DNA of 64,000 bases from Pseudomonas sp. Fl4BN1 (GCF_009908285.1 NZ_JAAARM010000027.1:1-64000), one strand, 5' to 3'; counted from the stretch's first letter, positions 31,995-40,984 are shown. Notes: generated by a model from the sequence alone, not told the origin. Translations and numbers: made by a program.

Positions 31995-33917
31995 ATGCCA
32001 ACTATTACTCTTCCCGACGGCAGTCAACGTTCATTTGATCATCCGGTTTCCGTAGCCGAGGTCGCCGCGTCCATTGGCGCAGGTCTGGCCAAGGCCACTC
32101 TGGCCGGTAAGGTCAACGGCAAGCTGGTCGACGCTTGCGATGTGATCGACAGCGACGCGACCCTGCAAATCATCACGCCAAAGGACGAAGAGGGGCTGGA
32201 GATCATTCGCCACTCTTGTGCTCACTTGGTGGGGCATGCAGTCAAGCAGTTGTATCCAACCGCCAAGATGGTCATTGGTCCGGTTATCGATGACGGCTTC
32301 TATTACGACATCGCCTACGAGCGTCCTTTCACTCCCGAGGACATGGCGGCTATCGAGCAGCGCATGCAGCAGCTGATCGAGAAAGATTACGACGTGGTCA
32401 AGAAAGTCACTCCGCGTGCAGACGTGATCGAAGTGTTCAAGGCGCGTGGCGAAGACTACAAATTGCGCCTGGTTGAGGACATGCCGAACGAGCAGGCAAT
32501 GGGTCTCTACTATCACGAAGAATATGTCGACATGTGTCGCGGTCCGCACGTGCCGAACACGCGTTTCCTGAAATCGTTCAAGTTGACCAAGCTGTCTGGT
32601 GCCTACTGGCGCGGTGACGCAAAGAACGAGCAGTTGCAGCGGGTTTACGGTACTGCCTGGGCGGATAAGAAGCAGTTGGCGGCTTATATCCAGCGTATCG
32701 AAGAAGCTGAAAAGCGCGACCATCGCAAGATCGGCAAGCGTCTGGGCCTGTTTCATACCCAGGAAGAAGCGCCTGGCATGGTCTTCTGGCACCCGAATGG
32801 CTGGACTCTGTACCAGGTTCTTGAGCAGTACATGCGCAAGGTGCAGCGTGACAACGGTTATCTGGAGATCAAGACTCCGCAAGTGGTCGATCGCAGTCTC
32901 TGGGAGAAATCCGGGCACTGGGCCAACTACTCCGAGAATATGTTCACCACTGAGTCCGAAAGCCGCGACTACGCGATCAAACCGATGAACTGCCCTTGCC
33001 ATGTGCAGGTGTTCAATCAGGGCTTGAAAAGCTACCGCGAGCTGCCGATGCGCCTGGCCGAATTCGGTGCTTGCCACCGTAACGAGCCTTCTGGCGCGCT
33101 GCACGGCATCATGCGTGTGCGTGGTTTTACTCAAGATGACGCCCATATCTTCTGTACTGAAGATCAAATGCAGGCCGAATCTGCCGCTTTCATCAAGCTG
33201 ACCATGGATGTCTATGCCGATTTTGGCTTTAAAGACATCGAGATGAAGCTTTCCACTCGTCCTGAAAAGCGCGTGGGCTCAGATGAGTTGTGGGACCGAG
33301 CGGAAAATGCTCTGGCGGCTGCGCTGGACAGTGCAGGTCTGCCCTATGATCTGCAGCCAGGTGAAGGCGCGTTCTACGGTCCGAAGATCGAGTTCTCGCT
33401 CAAAGACTGTCTGGGTCGTGTGTGGCAGTGCGGTACTTTGCAGCTGGACTTCAACCTGCCAATCCGTTTGGGGGCTGAGTACGTTTCCGAAGACAACAGC
33501 CGAAAGCATCCGGTCATGTTGCACCGTGCAATTCTTGGATCCTTCGAGCGTTTTGTCGGAATTCTGATTGAGCATTATGAAGGGGCTTTCCCTGCATGGT
33601 TGGCTCCGACTCAGGCTGTGGTGATGAATATCACTGATAAACAGGCTGATTTTGCCCTTGAAGTGGAAAAAACACTCAATCAAAGCGGATTTCGTGCCAA
33701 GTCCGACTTGAGAAATGAAAAGATCGGCTTTAAAATCCGCGAGCATACTTTGCTCAAGGTTCCCTATCTCTTGGTTATCGGAGATCGGGAGGTCGAGATG
33801 CAGACTGTCGCTGTGCGTACCCGTGAAGGTGAAGACCTGGGCTCGATGCCTATCGCCCAATTCTCGGAGTTCCTCGCACAAGCGGTTTCCCGGCGTGGTC
33901 GCCAAGATTCGGAGTAA
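31995..33917 (+). CDS. thrS: Threonine--tRNA ligase
   Basis: The 640-residue class II synthetase has an N-terminal TGS domain (1-60), the editing domain with the zinc-like HSCAHLVGHAVKQLYP motif (about 73), the catalytic core with MNCPCHVQVF (active-site zinc Cys) and FGACHRNEPSGALHG (motif 2), and a C-terminal anticodon-binding domain. ATG 31995 was chosen on the family start MPTITLPDGS and the AGGAGG upstream. First gene of the thrS-infC-rpmI-rplT group. Confidence 0.97.
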   Translation: MPTITLPDGSQRSFDHPVSVAEVAASIGAGLAKATLAGKVNGKLVDACDVIDSDATLQIITPKDEEGLEIIRHSCAHLVGHAVKQLYPTAKMVIGPVIDDGFYYDIAYERPFTPEDMAAIEQRMQQLIEKDYDVVKKVTPRADVIEVFKARGEDYKLRLVEDMPNEQAMGLYYHEEYVDMCRGPHVPNTRFLKSFKLTKLSGAYWRGDAKNEQLQRVYGTAWADKKQLAAYIQRIEEAEKRDHRKIGKRLGLFHTQEEAPGMVFWHPNGWTLYQVLEQYMRKVQRDNGYLEIKTPQVVDRSLWEKSGHWANYSENMFTTESESRDYAIKPMNCPCHVQVFNQGLKSYRELPMRLAEFGACHRNEPSGALHGIMRVRGFTQDDAHIFCTEDQMQAESAAFIKLTMDVYADFGFKDIEMKLSTRPEKRVGSDELWDRAENALAAALDSAGLPYDLQPGEGAFYGPKIEFSLKDCLGRVWQCGTLQLDFNLPIRLGAEYVSEDNSRKHPVMLHRAILGSFERFVGILIEHYEGAFPAWLAPTQAVVMNITDKQADFALEVEKTLNQSGFRAKSDLRNEKIGFKIREHTLLKVPYLLVIGDREVEMQTVAVRTREGEDLGSMPIAQFSEFLAQAVSRRGRQDSE

Positions 33918-33919
33918 TT

Positions 33920-34468
33920 ATTATTAAGCGTGATATGAGACAAGATAAACGAGCTGCACCGAAAGCCCCGATCAACGAGAATATCTCGGCACGCGAGGTT
34001 CGGTTAATTGGCGCTGAAGGTGAACAGCTTGGGATTGTGTCAATTGAAGACGCGCTTCTTAAGGCTGAAGAGGCCAAGCTAGATCTGGTGGAGATTTCCG
34101 CCGATGCAGTGCCCCCTGTTTGCAAGCTGATGGACTACGGCAAATCGATCTTCGAAAAGAAGAAGCAGGTTGCCGCGGCGAAGAAAAACCAGAAGCAGAT
34201 TCAGGTTAAAGAAATCAAGTTTCGTCCAGGGACGGAGGAAGGGGATTACCAGGTAAAACTGCGCAACCTGGTACGTTTCCTGAGTGATGGGGACAGGGCC
34301 AAGGTATCCTTGCGATTCCGCGGCCGTGAGATGGCCCACCAGGAGCTGGGGATGGAACTCCTCAAGCGGGTTGAAGCTGACCTGCAAGAGTACGGTTCGG
34401 TCGAACAGCATCCTAAGATGGAAGGACGCCAGCTGATCATGGTCATCGCCCCGAAAAAGAAGAAGTAA
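33920..34468 (+). CDS. infC: Translation initiation factor IF-3 (ATT start)
   Basis: IF-3 prevents 50S joining and proofreads start codons. The 182-residue protein has the N-domain (INENISAREVRLIGAEGEQLG) and the C-domain (IKEIKFRPGTEEGDYQVKLRNLVRFL). The unusual start ATT at 33920 (giving MIKRDMRQD) is preferred because GGAG lies 5 bp upstream, just inside the thrS stop, and Pseudomonas IF-3 has this N-terminus; ATG 33935 is in frame but poorly spaced. AUU starts on infC are known to allow IF-3 autoregulation. Confidence 0.93.
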   Translation: MIKRDMRQDKRAAPKAPINENISAREVRLIGAEGEQLGIVSIEDALLKAEEAKLDLVEISADAVPPVCKLMDYGKSIFEKKKQVAAAKKNQKQIQVKEIKFRPGTEEGDYQVKLRNLVRFLSDGDRAKVSLRFRGREMAHQELGMELLKRVEADLQEYGSVEQHPKMEGRQLIMVIAPKKKK

Positions 34469-34528
34469 TCAACAGGGCACGGCAGGCCTTCTGATTATGT
34501 TTATCAACTGAATGCGGAGTATCCGAAC

Positions 34529-34723
34529 ATGCCAAAGATGAAAACCAAAAGTGGTGCTGCTAAGCGGTTTCTGAAAACTGCTAACGGTATCAAGCACAAG
34601 CACGCTTTCAAGAGCCACATCCTGACCAAAATGTCGACCAAGCGTAAGCGTCAACTGCGCGGTAGCAGCTTGCTGCATCCGTCTGACGTGGCAAAAGTCG
34701 AGCGCATGCTGCGCCTTCGTTAA
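34529..34723 (+). CDS. rpmI: Ribosomal protein bL35
   Basis: The 64-residue basic protein reads MPKMKTKSGAAKRFLKTANG and ends MLRLR, the bL35 signature. GGAG precedes ATG. It lies between infC and rplT as is universal in this group, where L20 represses translation of rpmI-rplT in E. coli. Confidence 0.98.
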   Translation: MPKMKTKSGAAKRFLKTANGIKHKHAFKSHILTKMSTKRKRQLRGSSLLHPSDVAKVERMLRLR

Positions 34724-34752
34724 TTTTTGGATCAAGAAAGAGGAAGTAACTC

Positions 34753-35109
34753 ATGGCTCGTGTAAAGCGTGGCGTCATTGCCCGTAAGCGTCACAAAAAA
34801 ATTCTGAAACTTGCTAAAGGCTACTACGGCGCTCGCTCGCGCGTATTCCGTGTTGCCAAGCAAGCGGTAATCAAGGCAGGCCAATACGCCTACCGTGACC
34901 GTCGTCAGAAAAAACGTCAGTTCCGCGCTCTGTGGATCGCTCGTATCAACGCTGGTGCTCGTATTAACGGTCTGTCCTACAGCCGTTTCATCGCCGGCCT
35001 GAAAAAAGCGTCCATCGAGATCGACCGTAAGGTTCTGGCTGATCTGGCAGTGAACGAAAAAGCGGCGTTTGCTGCGATTGTCGAGAAAGCTAAAGCCACC
35101 TTGGCTTAA
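34753..35109 (+). CDS. rplT: Ribosomal protein bL20
   Basis: The 118-residue basic protein begins MARVKRGVIARKRHKKILKL and has FRALWIARINAGAR, both bL20 hallmarks. AGAGGAAG precedes the ATG. It binds 23S rRNA early in 50S assembly. Confidence 0.98.
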   Translation: MARVKRGVIARKRHKKILKLAKGYYGARSRVFRVAKQAVIKAGQYAYRDRRQKKRQFRALWIARINAGARINGLSYSRFIAGLKKASIEIDRKVLADLAVNEKAAFAAIVEKAKATLA

Positions 35110-35164
35110 GTACCCCCGACAGTCACTTGGCGTCACCTCTGTGGCTCCAGGTGTTAAACGTCAT

Positions 35165-35201
35165 AAATAGGGGAAGAGCCTTCAAGCTCTTCCCCTATTT
35201 T
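35165..35201 (+). terminator. Strong terminator/attenuator before pheS
   Basis: A 15-bp perfect stem (35165-35179 with 35186-35200) with loop CTTCAA, ending in TATTTTG. It lies between rplT and pheS, 18 bp before the pheS ATG. The place matches the pheST attenuator of enteric bacteria, though no Phe-rich leader peptide precedes it. Confidence 0.88.
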
Positions 35202-35218
35202 GTATCTGGAGTCTGTAC

Positions 35219-36235
35219 ATGGAAAACCTGGATGCGCTGGTTTCTCAAGCACTTGAGGCCGTGCAACACGCTGAAGACATCAATGCCCTGGAGCAGATCC
35301 GGGTTCACTTCCTTGGCAAGAAGGGCGAGCTGACTCAGGTGATGAAGACCCTGGGCAACCTGCCAGCCGAAGAACGTCCGCAAGTCGGTGCGTTGATCAA
35401 CGTTGCCAAGGAGCGCGTGACAGAGGTTCTCAATGCACGCAAAGCGGCTTTCGAGGAGGCGGAACTTAGCGCCAAACTCGCAGCCGAGTGCATTGACGTG
35501 ACCCTGCCGGGCCGTGGCCAGACCTCCGGTGGTCTGCACCCGATTACGCGGACCCTGGAACGTATCGAGCAGTTCTTCACCCATATTGGCTACGGTATCG
35601 CCGAAGGCCCAGAGGTCGAAGACGATTATCACAACTTTGAAGCGCTCAACATCCCAGGCCATCACCCGGCCCGTTCGATGCATGACACCTTCTATTTCAA
35701 TGCGAACATGCTGTTGCGCACCCATACCTCTCCGGTACAGGTCCGCACCATGGAATCGCAGCAGCCGCCGATTCGCATTGTCTGCCCAGGCCGTGTGTAC
35801 CGTAGCGACTCGGATATCACCCATTCGCCAATGTTCCATCAGGTGGAAGGCTTGTTGGTCGATCGCGATATCAATTTCGCCGACCTGAAAGGCACTATCG
35901 AAGAGTTTCTACGGGTGTTCTTTGAAAAAGAGCTGGCCGTACGTTTCCGTCCTTCGTACTTCCCGTTCACCGAACCCTCCGCCGAAGTCGATATGGAGTG
36001 CGTGATGTGTAGCGGTAAAGGCTGCCGTGTCTGCAAACAAACCGGCTGGCTGGAAGTCATGGGTTGCGGCATGGTTCATCCGAATGTGCTGCGTATGTCC
36101 GGGATTGATCCGGAAGAGTTCCAGGGCTTTGCCTTCGGCATGGGCGTCGAGCGTCTGGCCATGCTGCGTTACGGTGTCAATGACTTGCGCCTGTTCTTCG
36201 ACAACGACTTGCGGTTTCTTGCGCAATTTCGCTAG
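35219..36235 (+). CDS. pheS: Phenylalanine--tRNA ligase alpha subunit
   Basis: The 338-residue catalytic subunit of the alpha2-beta2 enzyme has an N-terminal coiled-coil arm, then HPITRTLERIEQFFTHIGY (motif 1 region), RIVCPGRVYRSD (motif 2) and FAFGMGVERLAMLRYG (motif 3). CMVC-type zinc-like Cys (CVMCSGKGCRVCKQTGW) are present as in gammaproteobacterial PheS. ATG 35219 gives the family length. Followed by pheT after 35 bp. Confidence 0.97.
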   Translation: MENLDALVSQALEAVQHAEDINALEQIRVHFLGKKGELTQVMKTLGNLPAEERPQVGALINVAKERVTEVLNARKAAFEEAELSAKLAAECIDVTLPGRGQTSGGLHPITRTLERIEQFFTHIGYGIAEGPEVEDDYHNFEALNIPGHHPARSMHDTFYFNANMLLRTHTSPVQVRTMESQQPPIRIVCPGRVYRSDSDITHSPMFHQVEGLLVDRDINFADLKGTIEEFLRVFFEKELAVRFRPSYFPFTEPSAEVDMECVMCSGKGCRVCKQTGWLEVMGCGMVHPNVLRMSGIDPEEFQGFAFGMGVERLAMLRYGVNDLRLFFDNDLRFLAQFR

Positions 36236-36270
36236 TCGCGCGTCCGTAACGAATCTATTAGGAGAGCAGG

Positions 36271-38649
36271 ATGAAATTCAGTGAACAATGGCTGCGTGGC
36301 TGGGTTAGCCCGCAGGTGAGTCGCGACGAGCTGGTAGCTCGTCTATCGATGGCCGGTCTTGAGGTCGACAGCGTAACGCCGGCCGCCGGTGTTTTCAGCG
36401 GTGTAGTGGTGGGTGAAGTGCTAAGCACCGAGCAGCATCCTGATGCCGACAAGCTGCGGGTGTGCCAGGTCAGCAATGGTGCGGAAACCTTCCAGGTTGT
36501 GTGCGGTGCGCCAAACGTGCGCCAAGGCTTGAAGATTCCATTTGCGATGATCGGTGCAGAGTTGCCTGGCGACTTCAAGATCAAGAAGGCCAAGCTGCGT
36601 GGCGTTGAGTCCAACGGCATGTTGTGCTCCCAGGCGGAGCTGCAGATCGGCGAAGGCAATGACGGTCTGATGGAGTTGCCGGCTGACGCTCCTGTGGGTA
36701 TGGATATTCGTGCCTACCTGAACCTGGATGACGCCAGCATCGAGGTTGATTTGACCCCGAACCGCGGTGACTGTCTGTCGCTGGCCGGTCTGGCTCGCGA
36801 GGTTGGTGCCCTGTATGCGGCTAAAGTAGAGCGTCCGGAAGTTAAAGTTGTCCCTCCGGTGCACGATGAAGTGCGTCCAGTCGAGGTGCTGGCTCCAGCG
36901 GCCTGCCCGCGTTACCTGGGGCGGGTTATCCGCAATGTCGACCTGTCCAAGCCGACTCCGCTGTGGATGGTTGAGCGGTTGCGTCGTGGCGATGTGCGCA
37001 GTATCGACGCGGCCGTGGATATCACCAACTACGTGATGCTCGAACTGGGCCACCCTCTGCACGCTTTCGATCTCGCTGAAATCAATGGCGGTATCCGCGT
37101 GCGTATGGCGGAAGAGGGCGAAAAACTGGTGCTGCTCGACGGTCAGGAAGTGACGCTGCGCAGCGATACTCTGGTGATTGCCGACCATACCCGGGCTTTG
37201 GCAATTGCAGGGGTAATGGGGGGCGAGCACAGCGGCGTCACCGCGAACACCCGTGACGTGTTTCTAGAAAGCGCATTCTTCGATCAGATTTCGGTTGCCG
37301 GCAAGGCGCGCTCCTATGGTCTGCATACCGATGCCTCTCATCGCTATGAGCGTGGCGTTGACTGGCAACTGGCCCGTGAAGCCATGGAGCGTGCTACAGG
37401 GTTGCTGCTTGAGATTACTGGCGGCGAAGCGGGTCCGATTATCGAGACTGTCAGCGAGCAATACTTGCCATCTGTTGCACCTGTCACGTTGCGTGCTGAA
37501 CGCGTTACTCAGATGCTGGGCATGGAGATCGACGGCGTTGAGGTTGAGCGTCTGCTCACTGCGCTGGGGCTGACTGTGACCGCCGATGGGGCCGGGCAGT
37601 GGCGTGTTGAAGTACCGAGTCATCGCTTTGACATCAGCCTTGAGGTCGACTTGATCGAAGAGTTGGCACGCCTTTATGGCTACAACCGCTTGCCGGTTCG
37701 TTATCCGCAGGCCCGTCTGGCCCCTCAAGCCAAAGCAGAAGCACAAGGTGACCTACCAGCACTGCGCCGTTTGCTGGTCGCTCGTGGCTATCAGGAAGCG
37801 GTTACTTATAGCTTCATCGATCCGAAGCTGTTTGAACTGTTCAATCCAGGCGTCGAACCGCTACTGCTGGCTAATCCGATTTCGGCAGATATGGCCGCCA
37901 TGCGCTCCTCGTTGTGGCCGGGCCTGGTCAAAGTGCTTCAGCACAACTTGAACCGTCAGCAGGATCGCGTCCGTATGTTTGAGAGCGGGCTGCGTTTTGT
38001 TGGTCAATTGGAAGGTTTGAAACAGCAACCCATGTTGGCGGGTGTTGTTTGCGGTAGTCGGCTGCCTGAGGGTTGGGCACAAGGCCGCGATGGCGTGGAT
38101 TTCTTTGACGTCAAGGCAGATGTCGAAGCGGTATTGGGTTTCGCGGGTGCTCTGGACGCCTTTGCCTTTGTCCCAGGCCAGCATCCTGCACTGCATCCAG
38201 GCCAGACGGCACGCATCGAGCGCGATGGTCGTGAAGTCGGTTATCTGGGCGCCATTCACCCGGAGCTGGCGAAGCACCTCGGCCTGGATCGTCCGGTTTA
38301 CGTGTTTGAACTGGTTTTGGGCGAAGTGGCCCAGGGGCGTTTACCGAAGTTCCACGAACTCTCGCGGTTCCCTGAAGTGCGTCGTGACCTGGCATTGCTG
38401 GCGGATCGTGACGTGGCGGCCAGTGCGGTATTGGACGTAATTCGTGAGAATGCAGGTGAATGGCTGACGGACCTCAGGCTATTTGACGTGTATCAGGGTA
38501 AAGGCATTGATCCACATAGAAAAAGCCTTGCCGTTGGCTTGACCTGGCAGCATCCATCGCGCACTCTTAATGACGATGAGGTGAACTCCACGACGCAAAA
38601 CATCCTCACCTCGCTCGAACAAAGGTTGAACGCCACGTTAAGGAAGTGA
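36271..38649 (+). CDS. pheT: Phenylalanine--tRNA ligase beta subunit
   Basis: The 792-residue subunit has the N-terminal EMAP/OB tRNA-binding region (EQHPDADKLRVCQVSNG), B3/B4 editing domain, B5 helix-turn-helix and the C-terminal ferredoxin-like anticodon-binding domain (FPEVRRDLALL). Length is normal. TTAGGAGAG precedes ATG. Three bp separate it from ihfA. Confidence 0.97.
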   Translation: MKFSEQWLRGWVSPQVSRDELVARLSMAGLEVDSVTPAAGVFSGVVVGEVLSTEQHPDADKLRVCQVSNGAETFQVVCGAPNVRQGLKIPFAMIGAELPGDFKIKKAKLRGVESNGMLCSQAELQIGEGNDGLMELPADAPVGMDIRAYLNLDDASIEVDLTPNRGDCLSLAGLAREVGALYAAKVERPEVKVVPPVHDEVRPVEVLAPAACPRYLGRVIRNVDLSKPTPLWMVERLRRGDVRSIDAAVDITNYVMLELGHPLHAFDLAEINGGIRVRMAEEGEKLVLLDGQEVTLRSDTLVIADHTRALAIAGVMGGEHSGVTANTRDVFLESAFFDQISVAGKARSYGLHTDASHRYERGVDWQLAREAMERATGLLLEITGGEAGPIIETVSEQYLPSVAPVTLRAERVTQMLGMEIDGVEVERLLTALGLTVTADGAGQWRVEVPSHRFDISLEVDLIEELARLYGYNRLPVRYPQARLAPQAKAEAQGDLPALRRLLVARGYQEAVTYSFIDPKLFELFNPGVEPLLLANPISADMAAMRSSLWPGLVKVLQHNLNRQQDRVRMFESGLRFVGQLEGLKQQPMLAGVVCGSRLPEGWAQGRDGVDFFDVKADVEAVLGFAGALDAFAFVPGQHPALHPGQTARIERDGREVGYLGAIHPELAKHLGLDRPVYVFELVLGEVAQGRLPKFHELSRFPEVRRDLALLADRDVAASAVLDVIRENAGEWLTDLRLFDVYQGKGIDPHRKSLAVGLTWQHPSRTLNDDEVNSTTQNILTSLEQRLNATLRK

Positions 38650-38652
38650 CGT

Positions 38653-38955
38653 ATGGGGGCTCTGACGAAAGCTGAAATGGCCGAACGTCTCTACGAAGAG
38701 CTAGGCCTGAATAAACGCGAGGCCAAGGAATTGGTCGAGCTATTCTTTGAAGAAATCAGGCACGCTCTCGAAGATAACGAACAGGTTAAATTGTCCGGTT
38801 TCGGTAACTTCGACCTTCGGGATAAACGCCAGCGTCCTGGCCGCAATCCTAAAACGGGTGAAGAAATTCCGATCACGGCTCGCCGTGTGGTCACCTTTCG
38901 TCCAGGGCAGAAGTTGAAGGCCCGAGTTGAGGCTTATGCTGGAACCAAGTCATAA
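38653..38955 (+). CDS. ihfA: Integration host factor subunit alpha
   Basis: The 100-residue DNA-bending protein has MGALTKAEMAERLYEELGLN at the start and the beta-arm FGNFDLRDKRQRPGRNPKTG with the intercalating Pro. It pairs with IhfB. It directly follows pheT as in E. coli and overlaps the downstream MerR-type gene by 20 bp. Confidence 0.97.
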   Translation: MGALTKAEMAERLYEELGLNKREAKELVELFFEEIRHALEDNEQVKLSGFGNFDLRDKRQRPGRNPKTGEEIPITARRVVTFRPGQKLKARVEAYAGTKS

Positions 38956-39292
38956 CGACGAGCTGCCGGTCATTCCGGGTAAACGCTACTTCACCATTGG
39001 TGAGGTCAGTGAGCTTTGTGCGGTAAAACCGCATGTTCTGCGTTATTGGGAGCAGGAATTTCCTCAACTCAACCCCGTCAAACGCCGCGGAAATCGCCGG
39101 TATTATCAGCGCCAGGATGTGCTGATGATCCGGCAGATCCGTGCGTTGCTTTACGATCAGGGGTTCACCATCGGCGGTGCGCGTTTGCGCCTTTCCGGTG
39201 ATGAGGCCAAAGACGACACGACCCAATACAAGCAACTCATTCGTCAGATGATCTCTGAGCTGGAAGATGTGCTTGTGGTGCTCAAGAAGTAA
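38936..39292 (+). CDS. MerR-family transcriptional regulator
   Basis: The 118-residue product has a MerR-type winged helix-turn-helix at about 16-85 (YFTIGEVSELCAVKPHVLRY, then WEQEFPQLNPVKRRGNRRYY) and a short C-terminal coiled coil (QYKQLIRQMISELEDVLVVL) with no effector domain or metal-binding Cys. I chose ATG 38936 (GAGG upstream) over TTG 38927. The ihfA-merR overlap is conserved in Pseudomonas; its targets are not known to me. Confidence 0.9.
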   Translation: MLEPSHNDELPVIPGKRYFTIGEVSELCAVKPHVLRYWEQEFPQLNPVKRRGNRRYYQRQDVLMIRQIRALLYDQGFTIGGARLRLSGDEAKDDTTQYKQLIRQMISELEDVLVVLKK

Positions 39293-39381
39293 TTCAGCGT
39301 ATTTAAATACTTCCACTTTTCAAAAGCTTGCGGTATATTTCTCAACGTTTCCTGAGAAGTGAAACAGGTTTCACGCCTAGT

Positions 39382-39458
39382 CGGGGCGTAGCGCAGTCCG
39401 GTAGCGCACTAGCATGGGGTGCTAGGGGTCGAGTGTTCGAATCACTCCGTCCCGACCA
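39382..39458 (+). tRNA. tRNA-Pro (GGG)
   Basis: 77 nt with CCA encoded. The acceptor CGGGGCG pairs with CGTCCCG (one G-T pair); anticodon loop ATGGGGT, anticodon GGG. Its 3' end is the likely attachment site of the prophage whose integrase stub begins 80 bp downstream. Confidence 0.95.
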
Positions 39459-39474
39459 TATTTTTCAATGACTT

Positions 39475-39504
39475 AGGCCAATGTTCACAGCATTGGCCTT
39501 TTTC
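39475..39504 (+). terminator. Terminator after tRNA-Pro
   Basis: AGGCCAATG-TTCACAG-CATTGGCCT, a perfect 9-bp stem followed by TTTTTC. Confidence 0.88.
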
Positions 39505-39537
39505 ATTTGCGTGACTTTTGCGTGACTTCTCGTTTTT

Positions 39538-39681
39538 TCATGCCTGTCTCCTCTTCAAAATTGTCAGCGCTGGACCTCGCGAGTCTGTTGCTGAAACCAT
39601 GTTTGCGGCTTTTATAAGCTGATCCAGCTCCGCGGCTGAGTAATGGCTTGTGATGCTGCCATTCTTGTGGCCGAGCAAGGC
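39538..39681 (-). pseudogene. C-terminal stub of a tyrosine recombinase (phage integrase)
   Basis: Reverse-strand translation ending at 39538 reads LLGHKNGSITSHYSAAEL, then DQLIKAANMVSATDSRG, and stops after KRRQA. LLGHKN and the SHYSA tyrosine are the last two catalytic motifs of phage integrases; about 47 codons remain. The upstream portion, with the Arg boxes, is gone, replaced at about 39681 by holin sequence in the opposite orientation. The adjacent tRNA-Pro 3' end fits an attachment site. The original start is lost. Confidence 0.85.
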
Positions 39682-39943
39682 CTTTCAGCCACAGATCTAT
39701 GCAGGTGGTATGGCCGCCATTGTTGCCGTATTTCGAGTGATCTATGGCGGTGGCAGCAGACGCAAGATGGTGCTGGAAGCCGTCATCTGCGGCCTGATCG
39801 GTTCCAGCCTTATCCCTTTGCTTGAGTACTTCACCCTCCCGGCCGACCTGGCCACCTTCGCTGGCTGCATGGTCGGCTTTGTTGGAGTAGAGAAACTTCG
39901 GGATTACTCCGATCGGTTCATGAGCCGCAAAGCCGAGAGCTGA
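39650..39943 (+). pseudogene. Lambda-type phage holin, N-terminus replaced
   Basis: From about codon 13 the product reads PQIYAGGMAAIVAVFRVIYG, then GGSRRKMVLEAVICGLIGSS and FAGCMVGFVGVEKLRDYSDR, which matches the body of the phage holin family found in Pseudomonas prophages (three membrane segments and a charged tail). The first dozen codons (from ATG 39650) are antisense integrase sequence, so the true N-terminal region is missing. The frame is still open, so a chimeric 97-residue membrane protein could be made, but no good ribosome-binding site is seen. It marks a deletion junction. Confidence 0.7.
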
Positions 39944-40048
39944 TCCGCGCCACATTTTCGAATGCTCCAGATCGTGGCGCGATAATCGATAATTCCAGCG
40001 ATTGGGTTACCCTTTGATAGGTTCAGTCACGTTCTCTAGGTAGCACTC

Positions 40049-40399
40049 ATGTCGCGATTCGAGGTTTCCAGCAATGGGCAGCATATCGGTTGGTCCGATC
40101 TGGAGCTCGGCGACCCGCCCATGGGGGTAGCTTTCGGTGTATTTGTTCCAGGCCCCGGCTACTCCCGCATCCAAGGTCAAGTTCGAGCCTCTACTCAGCG
40201 TGATCAGAGGCGCTTCAATTTTACGGTGCGTATTGTTGGAGGAGAGGAGATTCGCGCTTCTGGCGCGTCCATAGCTGACTACTCGGCCGATTGTGGGGCT
40301 GATGCAATAGAGCTAGTCGTTCTGGGTATCGAGTACCCTGACTATGGTGAAGTCTTTCCTGAGCATGTAGAGGCGTATCGACGTCAATTTGAGATCTGA
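40049..40399 (+). CDS. Hypothetical protein (116 aa)
   Basis: The soluble product begins MSRFEVSSNGQHIGWSDLEL and ends VEAYRRQFEI. It is acidic, with strand-rich first part (FGVFVPGPGYSRIQGQV) and no signal peptide. I do not recognise a family with certainty; small acidic proteins of this build occur as immunity-type or orphan genes in Pseudomonas islands, but nothing here proves that. AGGTAG lies upstream of ATG. It stands alone between phage fragments and seems intact. Confidence 0.6.
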   Translation: MSRFEVSSNGQHIGWSDLELGDPPMGVAFGVFVPGPGYSRIQGQVRASTQRDQRRFNFTVRIVGGEEIRASGASIADYSADCGADAIELVVLGIEYPDYGEVFPEHVEAYRRQFEI

Positions 40400-40738
40400 G
40401 CGTGCATCAGGAAATAAGTGCGCTGGAAGAGTGGGGGTGCCGCTGGTGAGTGCGGCACGGAGCACATTAGGAGCGCGGATAGTTCAGCTTGAGGCAGGCA
40501 TTCTCGGCTTCAGCCTGTCCAGGATATGACTCTCCGATTTTCTGCCCTGTGGACTTCTCCTATACCTCCCAGTGAAAGCTAGATTGGGATCCAGTACTTT
40601 GTCCGCTCTTATTTCCTTGTACGTTTGCGGTCACTACTTTTTTTGTCGCGTAACGCTCGCTCATGAAGTGTTCCTTGTCCATGAATGGGGTGCTACCAGT
40701 ACTGGCAACCAGCCACTATTTCAAGCTTCAGGTGATCC
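40400..40738. other. Gene-free stretch in the prophage scar
   Basis: 339 bp with only short, unconvincing reading frames on either strand. It ends with the upstream region of the metallopeptidase fragment. Confidence 0.5.
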
Positions 40739-40984
40739 GTGGACAGACCTAGCCCTCCAGCATCCCTGCTTGAGCTGTCCGATCTCTTCGGCTTCGGTAT
40801 TCGCCTGACTCCAGCCCCTGAAGTGTGGGAATGGCTCCAGGCCGAGATCCTTGCCGATACTTGCAGCATCCACAACAAAGACCATGCCCACCTACTGGAT
40901 GCAGACATTCAGGTCATGTGGGCATCTTCGAGCTTCGAGAAACAGGGCCGGACAGTCCTTGGCCAAGCCGAGCAGCTGGCTTTC
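40739..40984 (+). pseudogene. N-terminal fragment of a phage putative metallopeptidase
   Basis: From GTG 40739 (AGGTG upstream) the frame reads SPPASLLELSDLFGFGIRL, then EVWEWLQAEILADTCSIHNK and SSSFEKQGRTVLGQAEQ, which resembles the start of a putative metallopeptidase I know from Pseudomonas phages. The expected HExxH half is missing: after about residue 80 the frame enters antisense sequence of the ATPase fragment and ends at 41140 without family likeness. Confidence 0.6.

Noticed and set aside
35110..35164. Phe-rich pheM-like leader peptide
   Set aside because: No short frame with several TTT/TTC codons and a start lies ahead of the hairpin.
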